The notes beneath the pieces are model-generated. The model worked only from the letters and a program-made list of their open reading frames with translations. It was not told the DNA's origin and searched no databases. 64,000 nt of DNA, taken from contig NZ_CP101806.1 in NCBI RefSeq assembly GCF_024498215.1, forward strand, positions 1,091,015 through 1,155,014. The letters are read 5' to 3'. Positions 9,080-18,046 of this stretch are shown here, one piece after another. The first letter of the stretch is position 1, and each line of letters begins with the position of its first letter. The translations under genes were made by a program, and so were the position numbers. The DNA comes from Mycoplasmopsis caviae (GTDB lineage Bacteria; Bacillota_I; Bacilli_A; Mycoplasmatales; Metamycoplasmataceae).

Positions 9080-9155
9080 TGGTGCCGACAACTGGACTTG
9101 AACCAGCGACCCCATCCTTACCATGGATGTGCTCTACCGACTGAGCTATGACGGC
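9080..9155 (-). tRNA. tRNA-Thr (anticodon GGT)
   Basis: 76 nt on the minus strand. The acceptor is GCCGTCA/TGTCGGC (one T-T mismatch), the D-arm GCTCAGTCGGTAGAGC, the anticodon stem CATCC/GGATG with loop ATGGTAA, the T-loop TTCAAGT, and CCA is encoded. A TATAAT lies 14 nt upstream (minus strand, 9170-9175). Confidence 0.9.
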
Positions 9156-9276
9156 TAATTACGATTTTTATTATAGCAAAAAAGCCACTAAAGTTAAAAA
9201 ATAGTCAAAAACGACTAACGGAAAAATAAAAGTGAAGTTTCAACACAAGCAACACTTCACTTTTATAATTTTCATA

Positions 9277-10068
9277 TTATCAATATGCAGCCGTGATTTC
9301 ATATTTTGTTTCATCACTTAAATCTAATTCGCCATCTTCAATTTTAACTAATCTAAATATGAATTTAAATTTATTGCCATCTCAAGTAGTTTCTAAGTAG
9401 GTATTTGCTTTTCTTTCACCGTTTTTAATAATTGTAGGATTTAAATGATTTACTAATTCATATCCATTGTATACTTTGCTTCGTAGTTCACCATTTATTT
9501 TAAATATAGTTAAAGAGATTCCAATGCGATCTCTTCTTTCCGCAACAATTGACGGACCATGAAATGTTTGATCTTTGTAATAATATATACAGTCTTTAAA
9601 ATTATTCATTCTGTGGTATGTGTCACTTCTACTTCCAAAATCAGGCTTACCTAGTGTTCCTTCATACATATGTGAATCATTTGCTGCCGGAGTCGATGGA
9701 TTACCTGGAATAACTGGTTGTGATGTGTTGTTTGAACCTTTTAATTCTTCAAGATATTCAACATATCCTGATACTATCTCATACCTGTTATTAAGTCATC
9801 CTCATCATTTTCTAATTGGTTTTATGGATGCAACTGAATCACTTATTTCATCAAGAGCATTGTTGATTTTACTTGTTTCTTTCTCTTTTTCCTTGCCCAA
9901 ATCTTTGATTAGATTCTTAGCGTGCTTAATTTTCTCTTCAATTTTTTGTTTAAGTTCAAGTGCTTGGCTACTTATTTCTTCTTTCTCATTACAACTTGCA
10001 CTAATAATAATTGGAATAACCAAAGCACCACTTAGCAAAGGTGTAAATTTTAACATTTTTTTATTCAT
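9277..10068 (-). CDS. Surface lipoprotein, paralogue of the 936 lipoprotein
   Basis: 263 residues with TGA as Trp. The signal peptide ends ISASC (Cys26). A Lys/Glu-rich coiled coil follows (about 30-85), then a short Asn/Pro/Thr linker (about 105-125), then a globular domain. Its C-terminal stretch (KNGERK, YLETTWDGN, FRLVKIE) parallels the 936 protein, which supports common descent. GGAAGAAT just before ATG 10068 is the ribosome site. The gene lies between tRNA-Thr and the divergent dnaJ. Function unknown; membrane-anchored surface exposure is inferred. Confidence 0.85.
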
Positions 10069-10209
10069 AATTCTTCCTATAAATTTTTCTAATTATTTGT
10101 TTGATAAATTATACATATTTATTTAATTTGGTTGTTAAACCTATAATGAAGGACAAGAAATTTATTTTTATTTAGGATAAATTACAATATTGGAGTTTGA
10201 CTAAAAAGG

Positions 10210-10220
10210 CTATAAAACAG
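10210..10220 (+). repeat. CTATAAAACAG motif in the lipoprotein-dnaJ divergent region
   Basis: Exact 11-mer, flanked by the arms CTAAAAA and TTTTTAG, so it sits in the loop of a potential hairpin (10201-10228). Confidence 0.8.
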
Positions 10221-10278
10221 TGTTTTTAGTAAGAATGAAAATTATGAGAAGACATTGATAAATATATTTAAATAAAAA

Positions 10279-10305
10279 TTAGCACTCTAATCATATTTGT
10301 GCTAA
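10279..10305 (+). promoter_or_regulatory. CIRCE operator (HrcA site) of dnaJ
   Basis: TTAGCACTC, 9 nt, TTGTGCTAA. The left arm is perfect and the right arm matches 7 of 9 of the CIRCE consensus (GAGTGCTAA). CIRCE is the binding site of the heat-shock repressor HrcA. Its right arm overlaps the putative -10 TAAAAT at 10303-10308, which is a good position for repression. Confidence 0.88.
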
Positions 10306-10308
10306 AAT
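10303..10308 (+). promoter_or_regulatory. -10 box of dnaJ, leaderless arrangement
   Basis: TAAAAT ends 6 nt before the ATG, and no Shine-Dalgarno is present. Transcription would start at or next to the start codon. Confidence 0.55.
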
Positions 10309-10314
10309 TGAAAT

Positions 10315-11442
10315 ATGCCTAAAAAAAGTTATTATGAAGTACTAGGTGTTCCAAAAACAGCTAGTGAAAAAGAAATTAAAAGTGCTTACCGTAAACTTGC
10401 AATGAAATATCACCCTGATAAATTAAAGGATGGTACTAGCGACCAAAAAATGCAAGAGTTAAATGAAGCTTATGAAGTTTTAAGTGATCCAAACAAAAAA
10501 TCAAATTACGATCGTTTTGGTTCACCTGACGGTCCACAACCTGGCCAAGGTTTTGGAATGAACTTCAACGCTGGTATGGGAGATTTTAGAAAATTTACTC
10601 AAAATATTTTTGATACTGTATTTAACTTTGGTGATTCAGGTAGATCATCTAAACAAAAATCAGCAAAAGTTGAAAAAATTAGAGGTGATGATATCTACAC
10701 TGAAATCATTGTTGATTTTATTGAAGCAATAAAAGGTAAGGAATTTAAAGAAAAATTAAACAAATTTGAAATTTGTGGAAAATGTAAAGGTACAGGTGCT
10801 GACAATCCAAGCGATATTAAAACCTGTAATGGTTGTCAAGGAAAGGGACAAAAAGAAACTCAAACTCGTTCTGTTCTTGGTTACATGAAAATGATTACAA
10901 CATGTGACAGATGTAATGGTTCAGGTAAGCTAACTGGCAAGACATGTCGTGAATGTAATGGTAGTTTATATACCAAAAAATTGAAAAATGTTACATTCAA
11001 AATTCCTGAAGGTTCAGACACTGGTGACAAAATTAAAATTGATGGTTATGGTGAAAAAGGTCATAATGGTGGTGAATCAGGAGACCTATACATCGTAATC
11101 ATTGTTAAGGAACATAAGTACTTCAAGAGAAGTGGTTTAGACTTGTTTCTTGATTTACCGGTTTCATTCTTAGATATTGTTAAAGAAAATTCTGTAATGG
11201 TTCCAACTCCATATGGTTTTGAAAGAATTAAAATGAAAAATACTTACCAATTTGGAAAAATTCTTAATCTAACAGGTAAGGGCGTTAGATCAAAAAGAGG
11301 TGTTGGAAATATGAAGGTCTCTCTTCAAATTCTTATGCCAAACTTTACTACTGATTTGTACAATGAAATGGCTAAGATTTTAGAACCCTATGAAGATAAT
11401 GTAAATGCTGAATTTTCTGAAATGGTTAAGAAAGAAAGATAA
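10315..11442 (+). CDS. dnaJ: Chaperone protein DnaJ
   Basis: 375 residues, normal length. J domain at 1-70 with the HPD tripeptide at 33-35 that stimulates DnaK ATPase. A Gly/Phe-rich stretch lies at about 68-108. The zinc-binding region starts near residue 154 with CGKCKGTG, CNGCQGKG and CDRCNGSG; the fourth repeat is degenerate (CRECNGSL, lacking the final Gly). The C-terminal substrate-binding domains follow. It acts as the co-chaperone of DnaK in the cytosol. CIRCE upstream indicates HrcA heat-shock control. It is monocistronic, with a terminator right after the stop. Confidence 0.97.
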   Translation: MPKKSYYEVLGVPKTASEKEIKSAYRKLAMKYHPDKLKDGTSDQKMQELNEAYEVLSDPNKKSNYDRFGSPDGPQPGQGFGMNFNAGMGDFRKFTQNIFDTVFNFGDSGRSSKQKSAKVEKIRGDDIYTEIIVDFIEAIKGKEFKEKLNKFEICGKCKGTGADNPSDIKTCNGCQGKGQKETQTRSVLGYMKMITTCDRCNGSGKLTGKTCRECNGSLYTKKLKNVTFKIPEGSDTGDKIKIDGYGEKGHNGGESGDLYIVIIVKEHKYFKRSGLDLFLDLPVSFLDIVKENSVMVPTPYGFERIKMKNTYQFGKILNLTGKGVRSKRGVGNMKVSLQILMPNFTTDLYNEMAKILEPYEDNVNAEFSEMVKKER

Positions 11443-11443
11443 T

Positions 11444-11464
11444 AAGTCCGTTTGGACTTTTTTT
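11444..11464 (+). terminator. dnaJ terminator
   Basis: AAGTCC and GGACTT with a 4-nt loop, followed by a T run, beginning 2 nt after the stop. Confidence 0.88.
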
Positions 11465-11466
11465 AT

Positions 11467-11472
11467 TATAAT
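11467..11472 (+). promoter_or_regulatory. -10 box of the 11479 gene, leaderless arrangement
   Basis: TATAAT ends 6 nt before ATG 11479 and directly abuts the dnaJ terminator's T run. Confidence 0.6.
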
Positions 11473-11478
11473 TTGTGT

Positions 11479-11955
11479 ATGAAACAAAGCAATTTAGTAA
11501 AAGAAAAATTAGGAAAAATTTCAGGAACATATGAAGAAAATACAATGTTCAAGAGTTTGATTCAAAGTGATGAAAATCTTTTAAAAGATTTTCAATTATT
11601 TTGTGATATTTATAAGTCAAATGACTTTATTGAACAAAAATTTTTAAGCCATCCTGTACCACCGTTTGTAAGAAACAAGAATGATGAATTAGAACATTTT
11701 AATTTAAAAGAATGAAAAGATATCAAAAATAAAATCGACTCTTTTGATACCCAAAATTTTGATTTTTCAAACATTTTCTTTAAAAAAGTTTCTTTAAAAT
11801 CTGGTGAATTGTCTTTTGTTTATGACTCTTATAATAATGATAACGAAGACTATGGAGAATTTGAATTTGGCGATGAATCAAAATTTAATAATAATGAAAC
11901 ATCAGTTTTAGCAAAAACAACCGAAGTTGTCATAAATAAAGTGTTCAAACTTTAA
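11479..11955 (+). CDS. Unrecognised small soluble protein
   Basis: 158 residues with TGA 11713-11715 as Trp. It is acidic and probably cytosolic, with no signal peptide or membrane segment. I see FLSHPVPPFVRNKN in the middle and an Asp/Glu/Asn-rich region near residues 115-145, but no family motif. The start at ATG 11479 is preferred over upstream in-frame codons because TATAAT lies 6 nt before it and the upstream codons overlap the dnaJ terminator. It stands alone between dnaJ and IS1202-like copy 3. Confidence 0.7.
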
Positions 11956-12213
11956 AATTCACGGTAATCAAAACTTGTTGTTAAATTAGGCTTGCTTATG
12001 ATCCTTATTGTAGATTAACTATGGTCATAATTTAACTAAATTGAGATAATTGGTTATGCAAATTAAATGTTTTCTTTCTAATTTTTAAGGTTTGTTTTTC
12101 AAAAAAACGTTGTCAAATACACCCTTTCCCACTTATAGTATAAAAAATCAAATTTAAAATTTGCTTATAAAAACTACACAAAAGTGCTTTTTTGCAGTTT
12201 GCAAAAAAGTTCA
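11956..12213. other. Intergenic stretch left of IS1202-like copy 3
   Basis: No gene seen. CTTTTTTGC and GCAAAAAAG (about 12187-12209) form a strong hairpin of terminator type just before the insertion. Confidence 0.4.
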
Positions 12214-12241
12214 TTTTATAATTAAATTTAAGTATAATACT
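12214..12241. repeat. Target-site duplication, left copy, of IS1202-like copy 3
   Basis: 28 bp identical to 14412-14439. It includes a TATAAT sequence, so the insertion duplicated a -10-like element. Confidence 0.88.
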
Positions 12242-12704
12242 TGATAATTTTCTTCTATTTTGTCCAATTTTTAAGGTTGTAAAAATTATAGCCAAAACAC
12301 ATAAAAGTTTGGCTATTTTTTAACTAAAACAGCAAAAAAATGTGTTATTTTTTGTTTTTGTGTGTACAACATTAAGGTTTACCGCATTTTTAAATGTTAA
12401 ATTACATTTTTTAAAATTTTGCATATTAAAACATACAACATCATTAAGAAGTTGCTTTTAATTAATTCATTTTGTCTTCAATCCTAAAGTTTTTTCATAA
12501 CTTTTGGGGATTGACATCATTTGTTAATTTCTTTTTAAATATTCTTCAATCAACAAATAAATTGTTGATTGAAATAAAAATAACTTATTTAATAAGTATT
12601 GAGCCGTTGGCTCTTATTAAGACCTGTCGGTCTTAAGAAGCAAAACTTCTTTTTGTCTTGTAAGACAGGCTTTCTTCTTTTTAAAAAGAAGAAACAAGAA
12701 AAAC
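12242..12704 (-). other. Non-coding stem-loop tail of IS1202-like copy 3
   Basis: The hairpin array is preserved, including CCTGTC with GACAGG. It lies downstream of the transposase in that strand. Confidence 0.6.
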
Positions 12705-14316
12705 TTACTTAAATGATTTGTAATTAGCGTCAATAAATTCCTTCATTTCTTTTGTAATATCATTTAACTTTTCAAGATTTTCACTTAATAGTTTTTAATA
12801 AATTCAATGTCTTTATTGTTTGGGTTTGCAGAATTCTTAAATATATTTTCAAGTTTTTCAAATGTACTGGATGTTCATGTTCTATTATGAAGCATGGTTT
12901 TAATTGTAGGCTCTTACACCTTGATGTTGTGGATCAAGATTTTTGATATTGCATATACATCGATTGCGCTCAATTCGTTTCCTTTCGGTACTCTGGCTTC
13001 ATATTTTCTTTTCCCTCAACAAAGAATAATTTATTTTCAGGAGTTACCATAAGACTTTGCCTCTCCACTTTCAAACATAGAAACCCTAGCGCCATTATTA
13101 TCAAATGGAGCAAGATATTTGTTGTCATATCTCACAGTATGATTAACTATTTTTCTTTTAATTACAAGATTCATCTCTTCTTCAAAAATTTCAGTATTTG
13201 GCTTTCTAAAAACATTTGATTTTTTACTTACTGCTTCGGCCTTTTTAAATTGTTTGTTGTATTCATCAATTAAAAGTTCAATTTTTCCCAAAAAGTCTTC
13301 AAAACAGTTGATTCCGTTTGTATGAAAGAATGTTCCTATTCATCTTTGCAATGTTCAAAATGATCTTTCAACATTTGGTTTTGCCTTTGGATTCTTGCTT
13401 GTTATAAGTTCAATTCCTCTTGCATTTAGTGCTTCTTCCATAGTTGTTCTTGTACTATCTGAACCTCAAAAAGTTCTTCTTCTATCCGTTATTATTACTT
13501 GTGGAATGCCATACCTTTTAAATAATTGTGTTAGAAGATTTTGATATCCAATTGTTGTTTCCTCAATGTCAATTCAGATTGCTAACAAACTTTTTGTTGT
13601 CGCATCAACAACATTATAAATATGGTACTTCTTACTTTCTCCAAAAGATGAAGTGGTGTTGCATCAATTTCAATAATTTGCCCAAAATCATAGTCAGAAC
13701 TTTTATTTTGGTAAACACCTTTTAATGGATTTTTATTTAGAATTTTTTCATAAATTTTAATAAACTGTGCCTCGATTTTAGAAATATCTTGACCGTTTTC
13801 TAAAACATTCTTCTTCTCTTAAGCTCATTTTTTACTTTTCTCGTTGCATATGAACTGCAATAACCAAGTCTAAGCATTCTTTTATAAAAGGTAGTGAAAG
13901 GCAACAATTTTTTTCATCATTAGTAAGACTCATTATTGTAAAAATGCAACAAGGCTACACTAAGATCACCTTTTGATATTTTCTCAATATGTTCCACTAA
14001 TTCATAATATCTATTAGTTAAATCAATAATAACTGAATCACTTACTTTCACACCCCTAAGTTTATTTTTATTACCATGTGATATACTGATTGCATCTTGG
14101 TTATTTGTAGATGCAATCAATATTTGATTTCTATATCTTTTAATTGTTTTTGTTGATGTTCTACAACCCAATTTTCCTAATATTTTTGATATTTCGGCAT
14201 TTGGTCTATTTCAATATTGTTGAATTTTTTAAATCTAAAATTTTTTTATCTTCATAATCAGTTGTTTTACCTGTATCAACTGCTTGAAATCTGGTTTTAA
14301 TTACAAGATTTTCCAT
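12705..14316 (-). pseudogene. IS1202-family transposase, copy 3, frame broken
   Basis: ATG 14316, stop 12705-12707. It keeps the two breaks common to all copies (the -1 change before the helix-turn-helix and the internal TAA after NNESY). Unlike copies 1 and 2 it has the T5 run before the second catalytic Asp, so the DDE core reads through TFWGSDSTRTTMEEA as a working protein should. It has private indels near 12796 and near 12909. Confidence 0.82.
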
Positions 14317-14411
14317 AATTTAAATTCTCCTTTTTAAAATAATAATTGAAACCTAAAAATGGACAAAATAAAAGATAAAAACAGGGTGGACAAAATAAAA
14401 TAAAACCATTA

Positions 14412-14439
14412 TTTTATAATTAAATTTAAGTATAATACT
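14412..14439. repeat. Target-site duplication, right copy, of IS1202-like copy 3
   Basis: 28 bp identical to 12214-12241. The TATAAT at 14431-14436 lies within it. Confidence 0.88.
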
Positions 14440-14450
14440 AAATATTAAAT

Positions 14451-14456
14451 TATAAT
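14451..14456 (+). promoter_or_regulatory. -10 box of acpS, leaderless arrangement
   Basis: TATAAT, then 7 nt, then ATG 14464; no Shine-Dalgarno. The IS end lies 40 bp upstream, so any -35 contact lies within the duplicated target. Confidence 0.6.
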
Positions 14457-14463
14457 TTAAACT

Positions 14464-14772
14464 ATGATTGGTGTTGATATAGTTAAAATTTCAAGATTTG
14501 AAAAAGCAGAAGTTAATTTTGTCAAAAAATTTTTGCACCCTAATGAATTCAAAAAATTTTTATTAATTGATGATAACTTCTTAAAATCAAAATTTTTAGC
14601 TAGTATTTGAGCAATTAAGGAAGCGATATTTAAAGCAGATAATTCGCTGTATGAATTCAAAAACATTGAACTCAAAAAAGAAAGAGACACTTGAGAACAC
14701 GAAAAATTTAATATTTCAATTTCACACGAGGAAGATTTTCTGGTAGCGGTGGTTTTGAAGAAGAAGGAGTAA
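14464..14772 (+). CDS. acpS: Holo-[acyl-carrier-protein] synthase
   Basis: 102 residues with two TGA Trp codons. GVDIVKISRF at the N-terminus carries the metal-binding Asp of AcpS, and FLASIWAIKEAIFKA holds the catalytic Glu/Lys pair (motif F-x-x-W-x-x-KEA-x-x-K). It transfers phosphopantetheine from CoA to acyl carrier protein in the cytosol. The end of the gene supplies the ribosome site of plsC (AAGGAG), whose ATG follows the TAA by one base. IS1202-like copy 3 sits directly upstream. Confidence 0.93.
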
Positions 14773-14773
14773 T

Positions 14774-15520
14774 ATGAACTTTCACTTTAAAATGGTTTTT
14801 CTTTGATGAATATGACTTTGAAGAATTTACAGAATAAGAGCATATGCACGTAAGTATCGCGGTAACCCAGATTACTACACACCACAACAAAGATATGACT
14901 GATTACTAAAAAAAGTTAAAAGCTACTTAAAAATGTTTAATATCAAAGTTACTGTTGAGGGTTATGAAAATTTACCTAAATCTCCTTGTTTATTGATATC
15001 AAATCATAAATCAAATGCAGACGCCTTAATTTTGATGGAGGCATTGTCTAAGAAAACAAGTTCAAAGGAAGAAAAAAACAAGATCGCAACGTTCTTAGCT
15101 AAAAAAAAACTTTCTAAAAAGGCGGTTATTAAGAATGCATTAAATTTAATTGATGCAGTTTATATTGATAGACAAAATTTTAGAGAAGCATTTGAAAGCC
15201 TTGCTAAATTTGGTTCGTTTGTTAAAGAAAATAGGACTTATGGTGTTATTTTTCCAGAAGGCACTCGAGTTGATGGTGATGGTTTAGGAGAATTTAAAGC
15301 CGGTGCATTCAAAGTCGCAATTAGCCATTATTTACCAATTGTTCCTGTTGTTATTAGTGACTCAAGAGATGCTTTTAATAAAAGTAGAAGCAAAAAAATT
15401 GAAATCAAAGTTAAATTTTTAAGTCCAATGAAGCCTAGTTCATTTATGTCAATTGAACCTGGTGCACTGGCTGATAGAGTTAGAAACCTTATGGAAAGGG
15501 AACTAGAAAATGAAAGTTAG
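14774..15520 (+). CDS. plsC: 1-acyl-sn-glycerol-3-phosphate acyltransferase
   Basis: 248 residues; the N-terminal 50 codons contain several TGA Trp codons. NHKSNAD at 77-83 is the catalytic NHx4D box and FPEGTR at 160-165 is the substrate-binding box of PlsC/LPLAT enzymes. The Trp-rich N-terminus (FLWWIWLWRIYRIR) is a membrane-associating segment. It makes phosphatidic acid from lysophosphatidic acid at the membrane, feeding cdsA. It is translated from AAGGAG in the acpS 3' end, and its 3' end overlaps scpA by 11 nt. Confidence 0.95.
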
Positions 15521-16268
15521 TTTATATGCCACAGATGATCATAAGTATGACATTAAGTTAGAAAACTTTGATGGTCCACTTGATCTTTTACTAGCTCTGG
15601 TTCAAGAAAAAAATGTTGACATTATGGATGTTGATGTTAGTGAGCTAGCTACTGCTTATTTAAAAATAATTCAAAATCTACAAGAGCATGAAATTGATGT
15701 TGCTGGAGACTATTTAGTTATGGCTGCAACTCTTTTAGCCCTTAAGACTAAAATGCTTCTTTATACACCGGAAGAAAAACCTGAAATTGAAGAAGACAAA
15801 AAAGAAATTCTACGTCGTTTATATGAATATCAACAGTTCAAAGAAATTTCTCAAACACTTAGACAACAAGAAGCACTACGCCGTGAAATCTTTATAAAGA
15901 GTCCAAGTGATGTAGAAGAATTTATGGTTGAAGATGACTCAAGTGCACTTGATGGTGCTTCAAATCCACTTAAGTTAATAACTACTCTTAGAAAAATGTT
16001 CGAGCGTACTTATGCAATGCAACTTAGAAGAACAAAACTTGAAACATTTAATTTAACACCTAAGGATCAAATACCTTTTATTCTAAATTTATTTGACCAC
16101 TGTGAAACAGTTACATTTGAAATGATTTTTAGACAGCCATCACTTAATCACTTTGTTATTACACTTTTAGCAGTTTTAGACCTTTCTAGAAGACAAATAA
16201 TCACAATGAGACAAGATAAACAATTTGATACAATTACATTTGAAAAAGGACCTGAATATGAAAAATAA
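15510..16268 (+). CDS. scpA: Segregation and condensation protein A (kleisin)
   Basis: 252 residues. The N-terminus has FDGPLDLLLALV followed by VAGDYLVMAATLLALKTKMLL, the conserved ScpA signature. A Glu-rich middle section (about 85-130) and a C-terminal winged-helix region follow (VTFEMIFRQPSLNHFVITLLAVLDLSR). It bridges the SMC heads together with ScpB in chromosome condensation. It overlaps plsC upstream by 11 nt and scpB downstream by 11 nt, so translation is probably coupled. Confidence 0.97.
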   Translation: MKVSLYATDDHKYDIKLENFDGPLDLLLALVQEKNVDIMDVDVSELATAYLKIIQNLQEHEIDVAGDYLVMAATLLALKTKMLLYTPEEKPEIEEDKKEILRRLYEYQQFKEISQTLRQQEALRREIFIKSPSDVEEFMVEDDSSALDGASNPLKLITTLRKMFERTYAMQLRRTKLETFNLTPKDQIPFILNLFDHCETVTFEMIFRQPSLNHFVITLLAVLDLSRRQIITMRQDKQFDTITFEKGPEYEK

Positions 16269-16842
16269 AATATTAGAAGCTTTATTATATGTCCAAGGAG
16301 ATGAAGGTTTGACACTAATCCAAGTTAAAGAAATATTTGGACTTAATACAATAGCAGAAGCTAGAAAAGTTATGAATGACTTCATTAAGTCATATAATGA
16401 TGCAGACGGTGCACTAAAAGTTGTTAACTTTAACGAAGTTTATAAATTGGCTACACGTGAAACTTATAAAGAATATATTACCAAAATGGTTCAGGTAGTT
16501 AAAAAACACCGTTTATCAAATGCTGCTATTGAGGTTGCTGGTATTACAGCTTACAAACAACCAGTAACACGTTCGATGATCAATAACATTCGTGGCGTAC
16601 AAAGTGATCAAGTTTTAAACTCACTTTTAACAAAAGGGGTTATTGAAGAAGTTGGAATTAGTCCAACACCAGGTAACCCAATTCTTTATGGAATCACAAA
16701 CAAGTTTTATGACTATTTTAAAATTAAATCTCTTGCAGAATTGCCAAAATTAACTGAATTTAACTTTGTTGATGGTGTTGAAAACGAAGCAGAAGATTTT
16801 AACTTATTTGATAGCCAAAGACCTGAAAACTATGATAATTAA
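16258..16842 (+). CDS. scpB: Segregation and condensation protein B
   Basis: 194 residues. ILEALLYVQGDEGLT at the N-terminus and AAIEVAGITAYKQPVTRSMINNIRGV in the middle are typical of ScpB, a tandem winged-helix partner of ScpA-SMC. The start is ATG 16258, inside scpA; an earlier in-frame codon at 16225 would lengthen the overlap without any added conservation. The C-terminus is acidic. It closes the acpS-plsC-scpA-scpB unit and is followed by a terminator. Confidence 0.96.
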   Translation: MKNKILEALLYVQGDEGLTLIQVKEIFGLNTIAEARKVMNDFIKSYNDADGALKVVNFNEVYKLATRETYKEYITKMVQVVKKHRLSNAAIEVAGITAYKQPVTRSMINNIRGVQSDQVLNSLLTKGVIEEVGISPTPGNPILYGITNKFYDYFKIKSLAELPKLTEFNFVDGVENEAEDFNLFDSQRPENYDN

Positions 16843-16849
16843 TATTTAA

Positions 16850-16872
16850 AGGTGCTATTTTTAGCACTTTTA
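16850..16872 (+). terminator. Terminator after scpB
   Basis: GTGCTA and TAGCAC around a T-rich loop, then TTTTA. Confidence 0.8.
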
Positions 16873-16892
16873 TTAATATTAAGAAAGGCACA

Positions 16893-17735
16893 ATGCTTAA
16901 ATTTATCTCAACAAAAAACGATGCTGGCCGTAAACTTATTAGTTATCTTAAGAAAATTTTAGCAAACACACCTACTTCACATATTTACAAAATATTGCGC
17001 AATAAAGATGTCAAAATTAATGGTATAAGAGTTAACAATTCTCAATACATAATTAATGATGCTGATGAGATTTTAATTTATGGTATTGAGCAAAATGATT
17101 ATCAGGAAAAGGAATACAATTTTGAGTCTAAAAATCAACTTAAAATAATTTATGAAGATGAAAACATTCTTATTGTTTCAAAACCAATAAATGTTGCAGT
17201 TCACTCTGAAAAAAATTGTTTAGATATCCAAGTTTTAAATTATCTAAAATATAGTCAAAGAGATAGCTTTAAACCAAGCCATATAGGTCGTCTTGATAAA
17301 GCAACAAGCGGCATAATGATATATGCTAAAAATTATGCTTCACTGGTTGAATTAAACTATAAAACAGGTTTTTTTGAAAAAATATATAAACTTAAAAGTG
17401 ATTTTAAACAAGATAAAAAAATGGTTGAAATTAATGTTGCACATGATGAAAGACTAAGGAAAATGGTGGTTTCAAATAGTATAAGCGATCCGGTTGCAAA
17501 AACTTATTTTTATACCAAGGATAAAGAAATTTTTGCTTCAATTTTAACTGGTAAAAAACATCAAATTAGATTAAGTATGAGCTACTTAAATACGCCAATT
17601 TATGGTGATATAAAATATGGTGGCAAGGCTGATAAAAGGTTGTATTTGCATTGCTTTTCAATAAGATTCAAAAATCTTGATAATGGTTTAAAATATTTAA
17701 ATAATAAAGAGTTTATTGACCCTATTAATTGATAA
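16893..17735 (+). CDS. RluC/RluD-family pseudouridine synthase
   Basis: 280 residues, the last being a TGA Trp before TAA. An S4-like RNA-binding region occupies about 12-75 (ILRNKDVKINGIRV). The catalytic domain has GRLDKATSG at 132-140, with Asp135 the expected nucleophile, and LTGKKHQIRLSM near residue 220. It converts specific uridines in 23S rRNA; which positions cannot be told from sequence. AAGAAAGG lies just before ATG. It precedes gatCAB by 8 nt and probably shares its transcript. An exact CTATAAAACAG lies at 17357-17367. Confidence 0.93.
17357..17367 (+). repeat. CTATAAAACAG motif inside the pseudouridine synthase gene
   Basis: Sense orientation, read as AAC TAT AAA ACA GGT (NYKTG). 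Confidence 0.8.
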
Positions 17736-17743
17736 GGAGAAAA

Positions 17744-18046
17744 ATGAAAAAGGTTACAAAAGATGAACTTAAAAAAATAGTTGCTTCGCTAATGCTAGAA
17801 CCAATTGACGAAGTTTTAGATCAAATTATGGCTGAATGAAAAGCTTTAAATAAAAACCTAAATATGCTTAAAAAACTTGATACAACAAATGTTAAAGCAC
17901 TAAGTCACATTAATGAAGAACCGCTTATAGATTTTTTAAGAGAAGATGTTGAAGACGCATCATTCAGTATTAGCAAACAAAGTGCACTAAAAAATGCAAA
18001 GGACCATGACAGTGAGTACATAATCACAACAAAGGTGGTGAAATAA
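17744..18046 (+). CDS. gatC: Glutamyl-tRNA(Gln) amidotransferase subunit C
   Basis: 100 residues with one TGA Trp. The pattern of an N-terminal helix pair, then VKALSHINEEPLIDFLREDV, follows GatC, where a threonine/histidine/proline segment precedes LREDV. It stabilises GatA in the amidotransferase that makes Gln-tRNA(Gln) from Glu-tRNA(Gln). Start ATG 17744 has AAGGAG before it. gatA starts at the base after its stop, so the two are coupled. Confidence 0.9.

Larger units (their letters stand above)
12242..14411 (-). mobile_element. IS1202-like element, copy 3 (2170 bp), inverted relative to copies 1 and 2
   Basis: Same termini (TGATAA... at the left, ...CCATTA at the right) and the same internal order read on the minus strand. 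It is flanked by a perfect 28-bp duplication. It lies between the 11479 gene and acpS. Confidence 0.92.
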
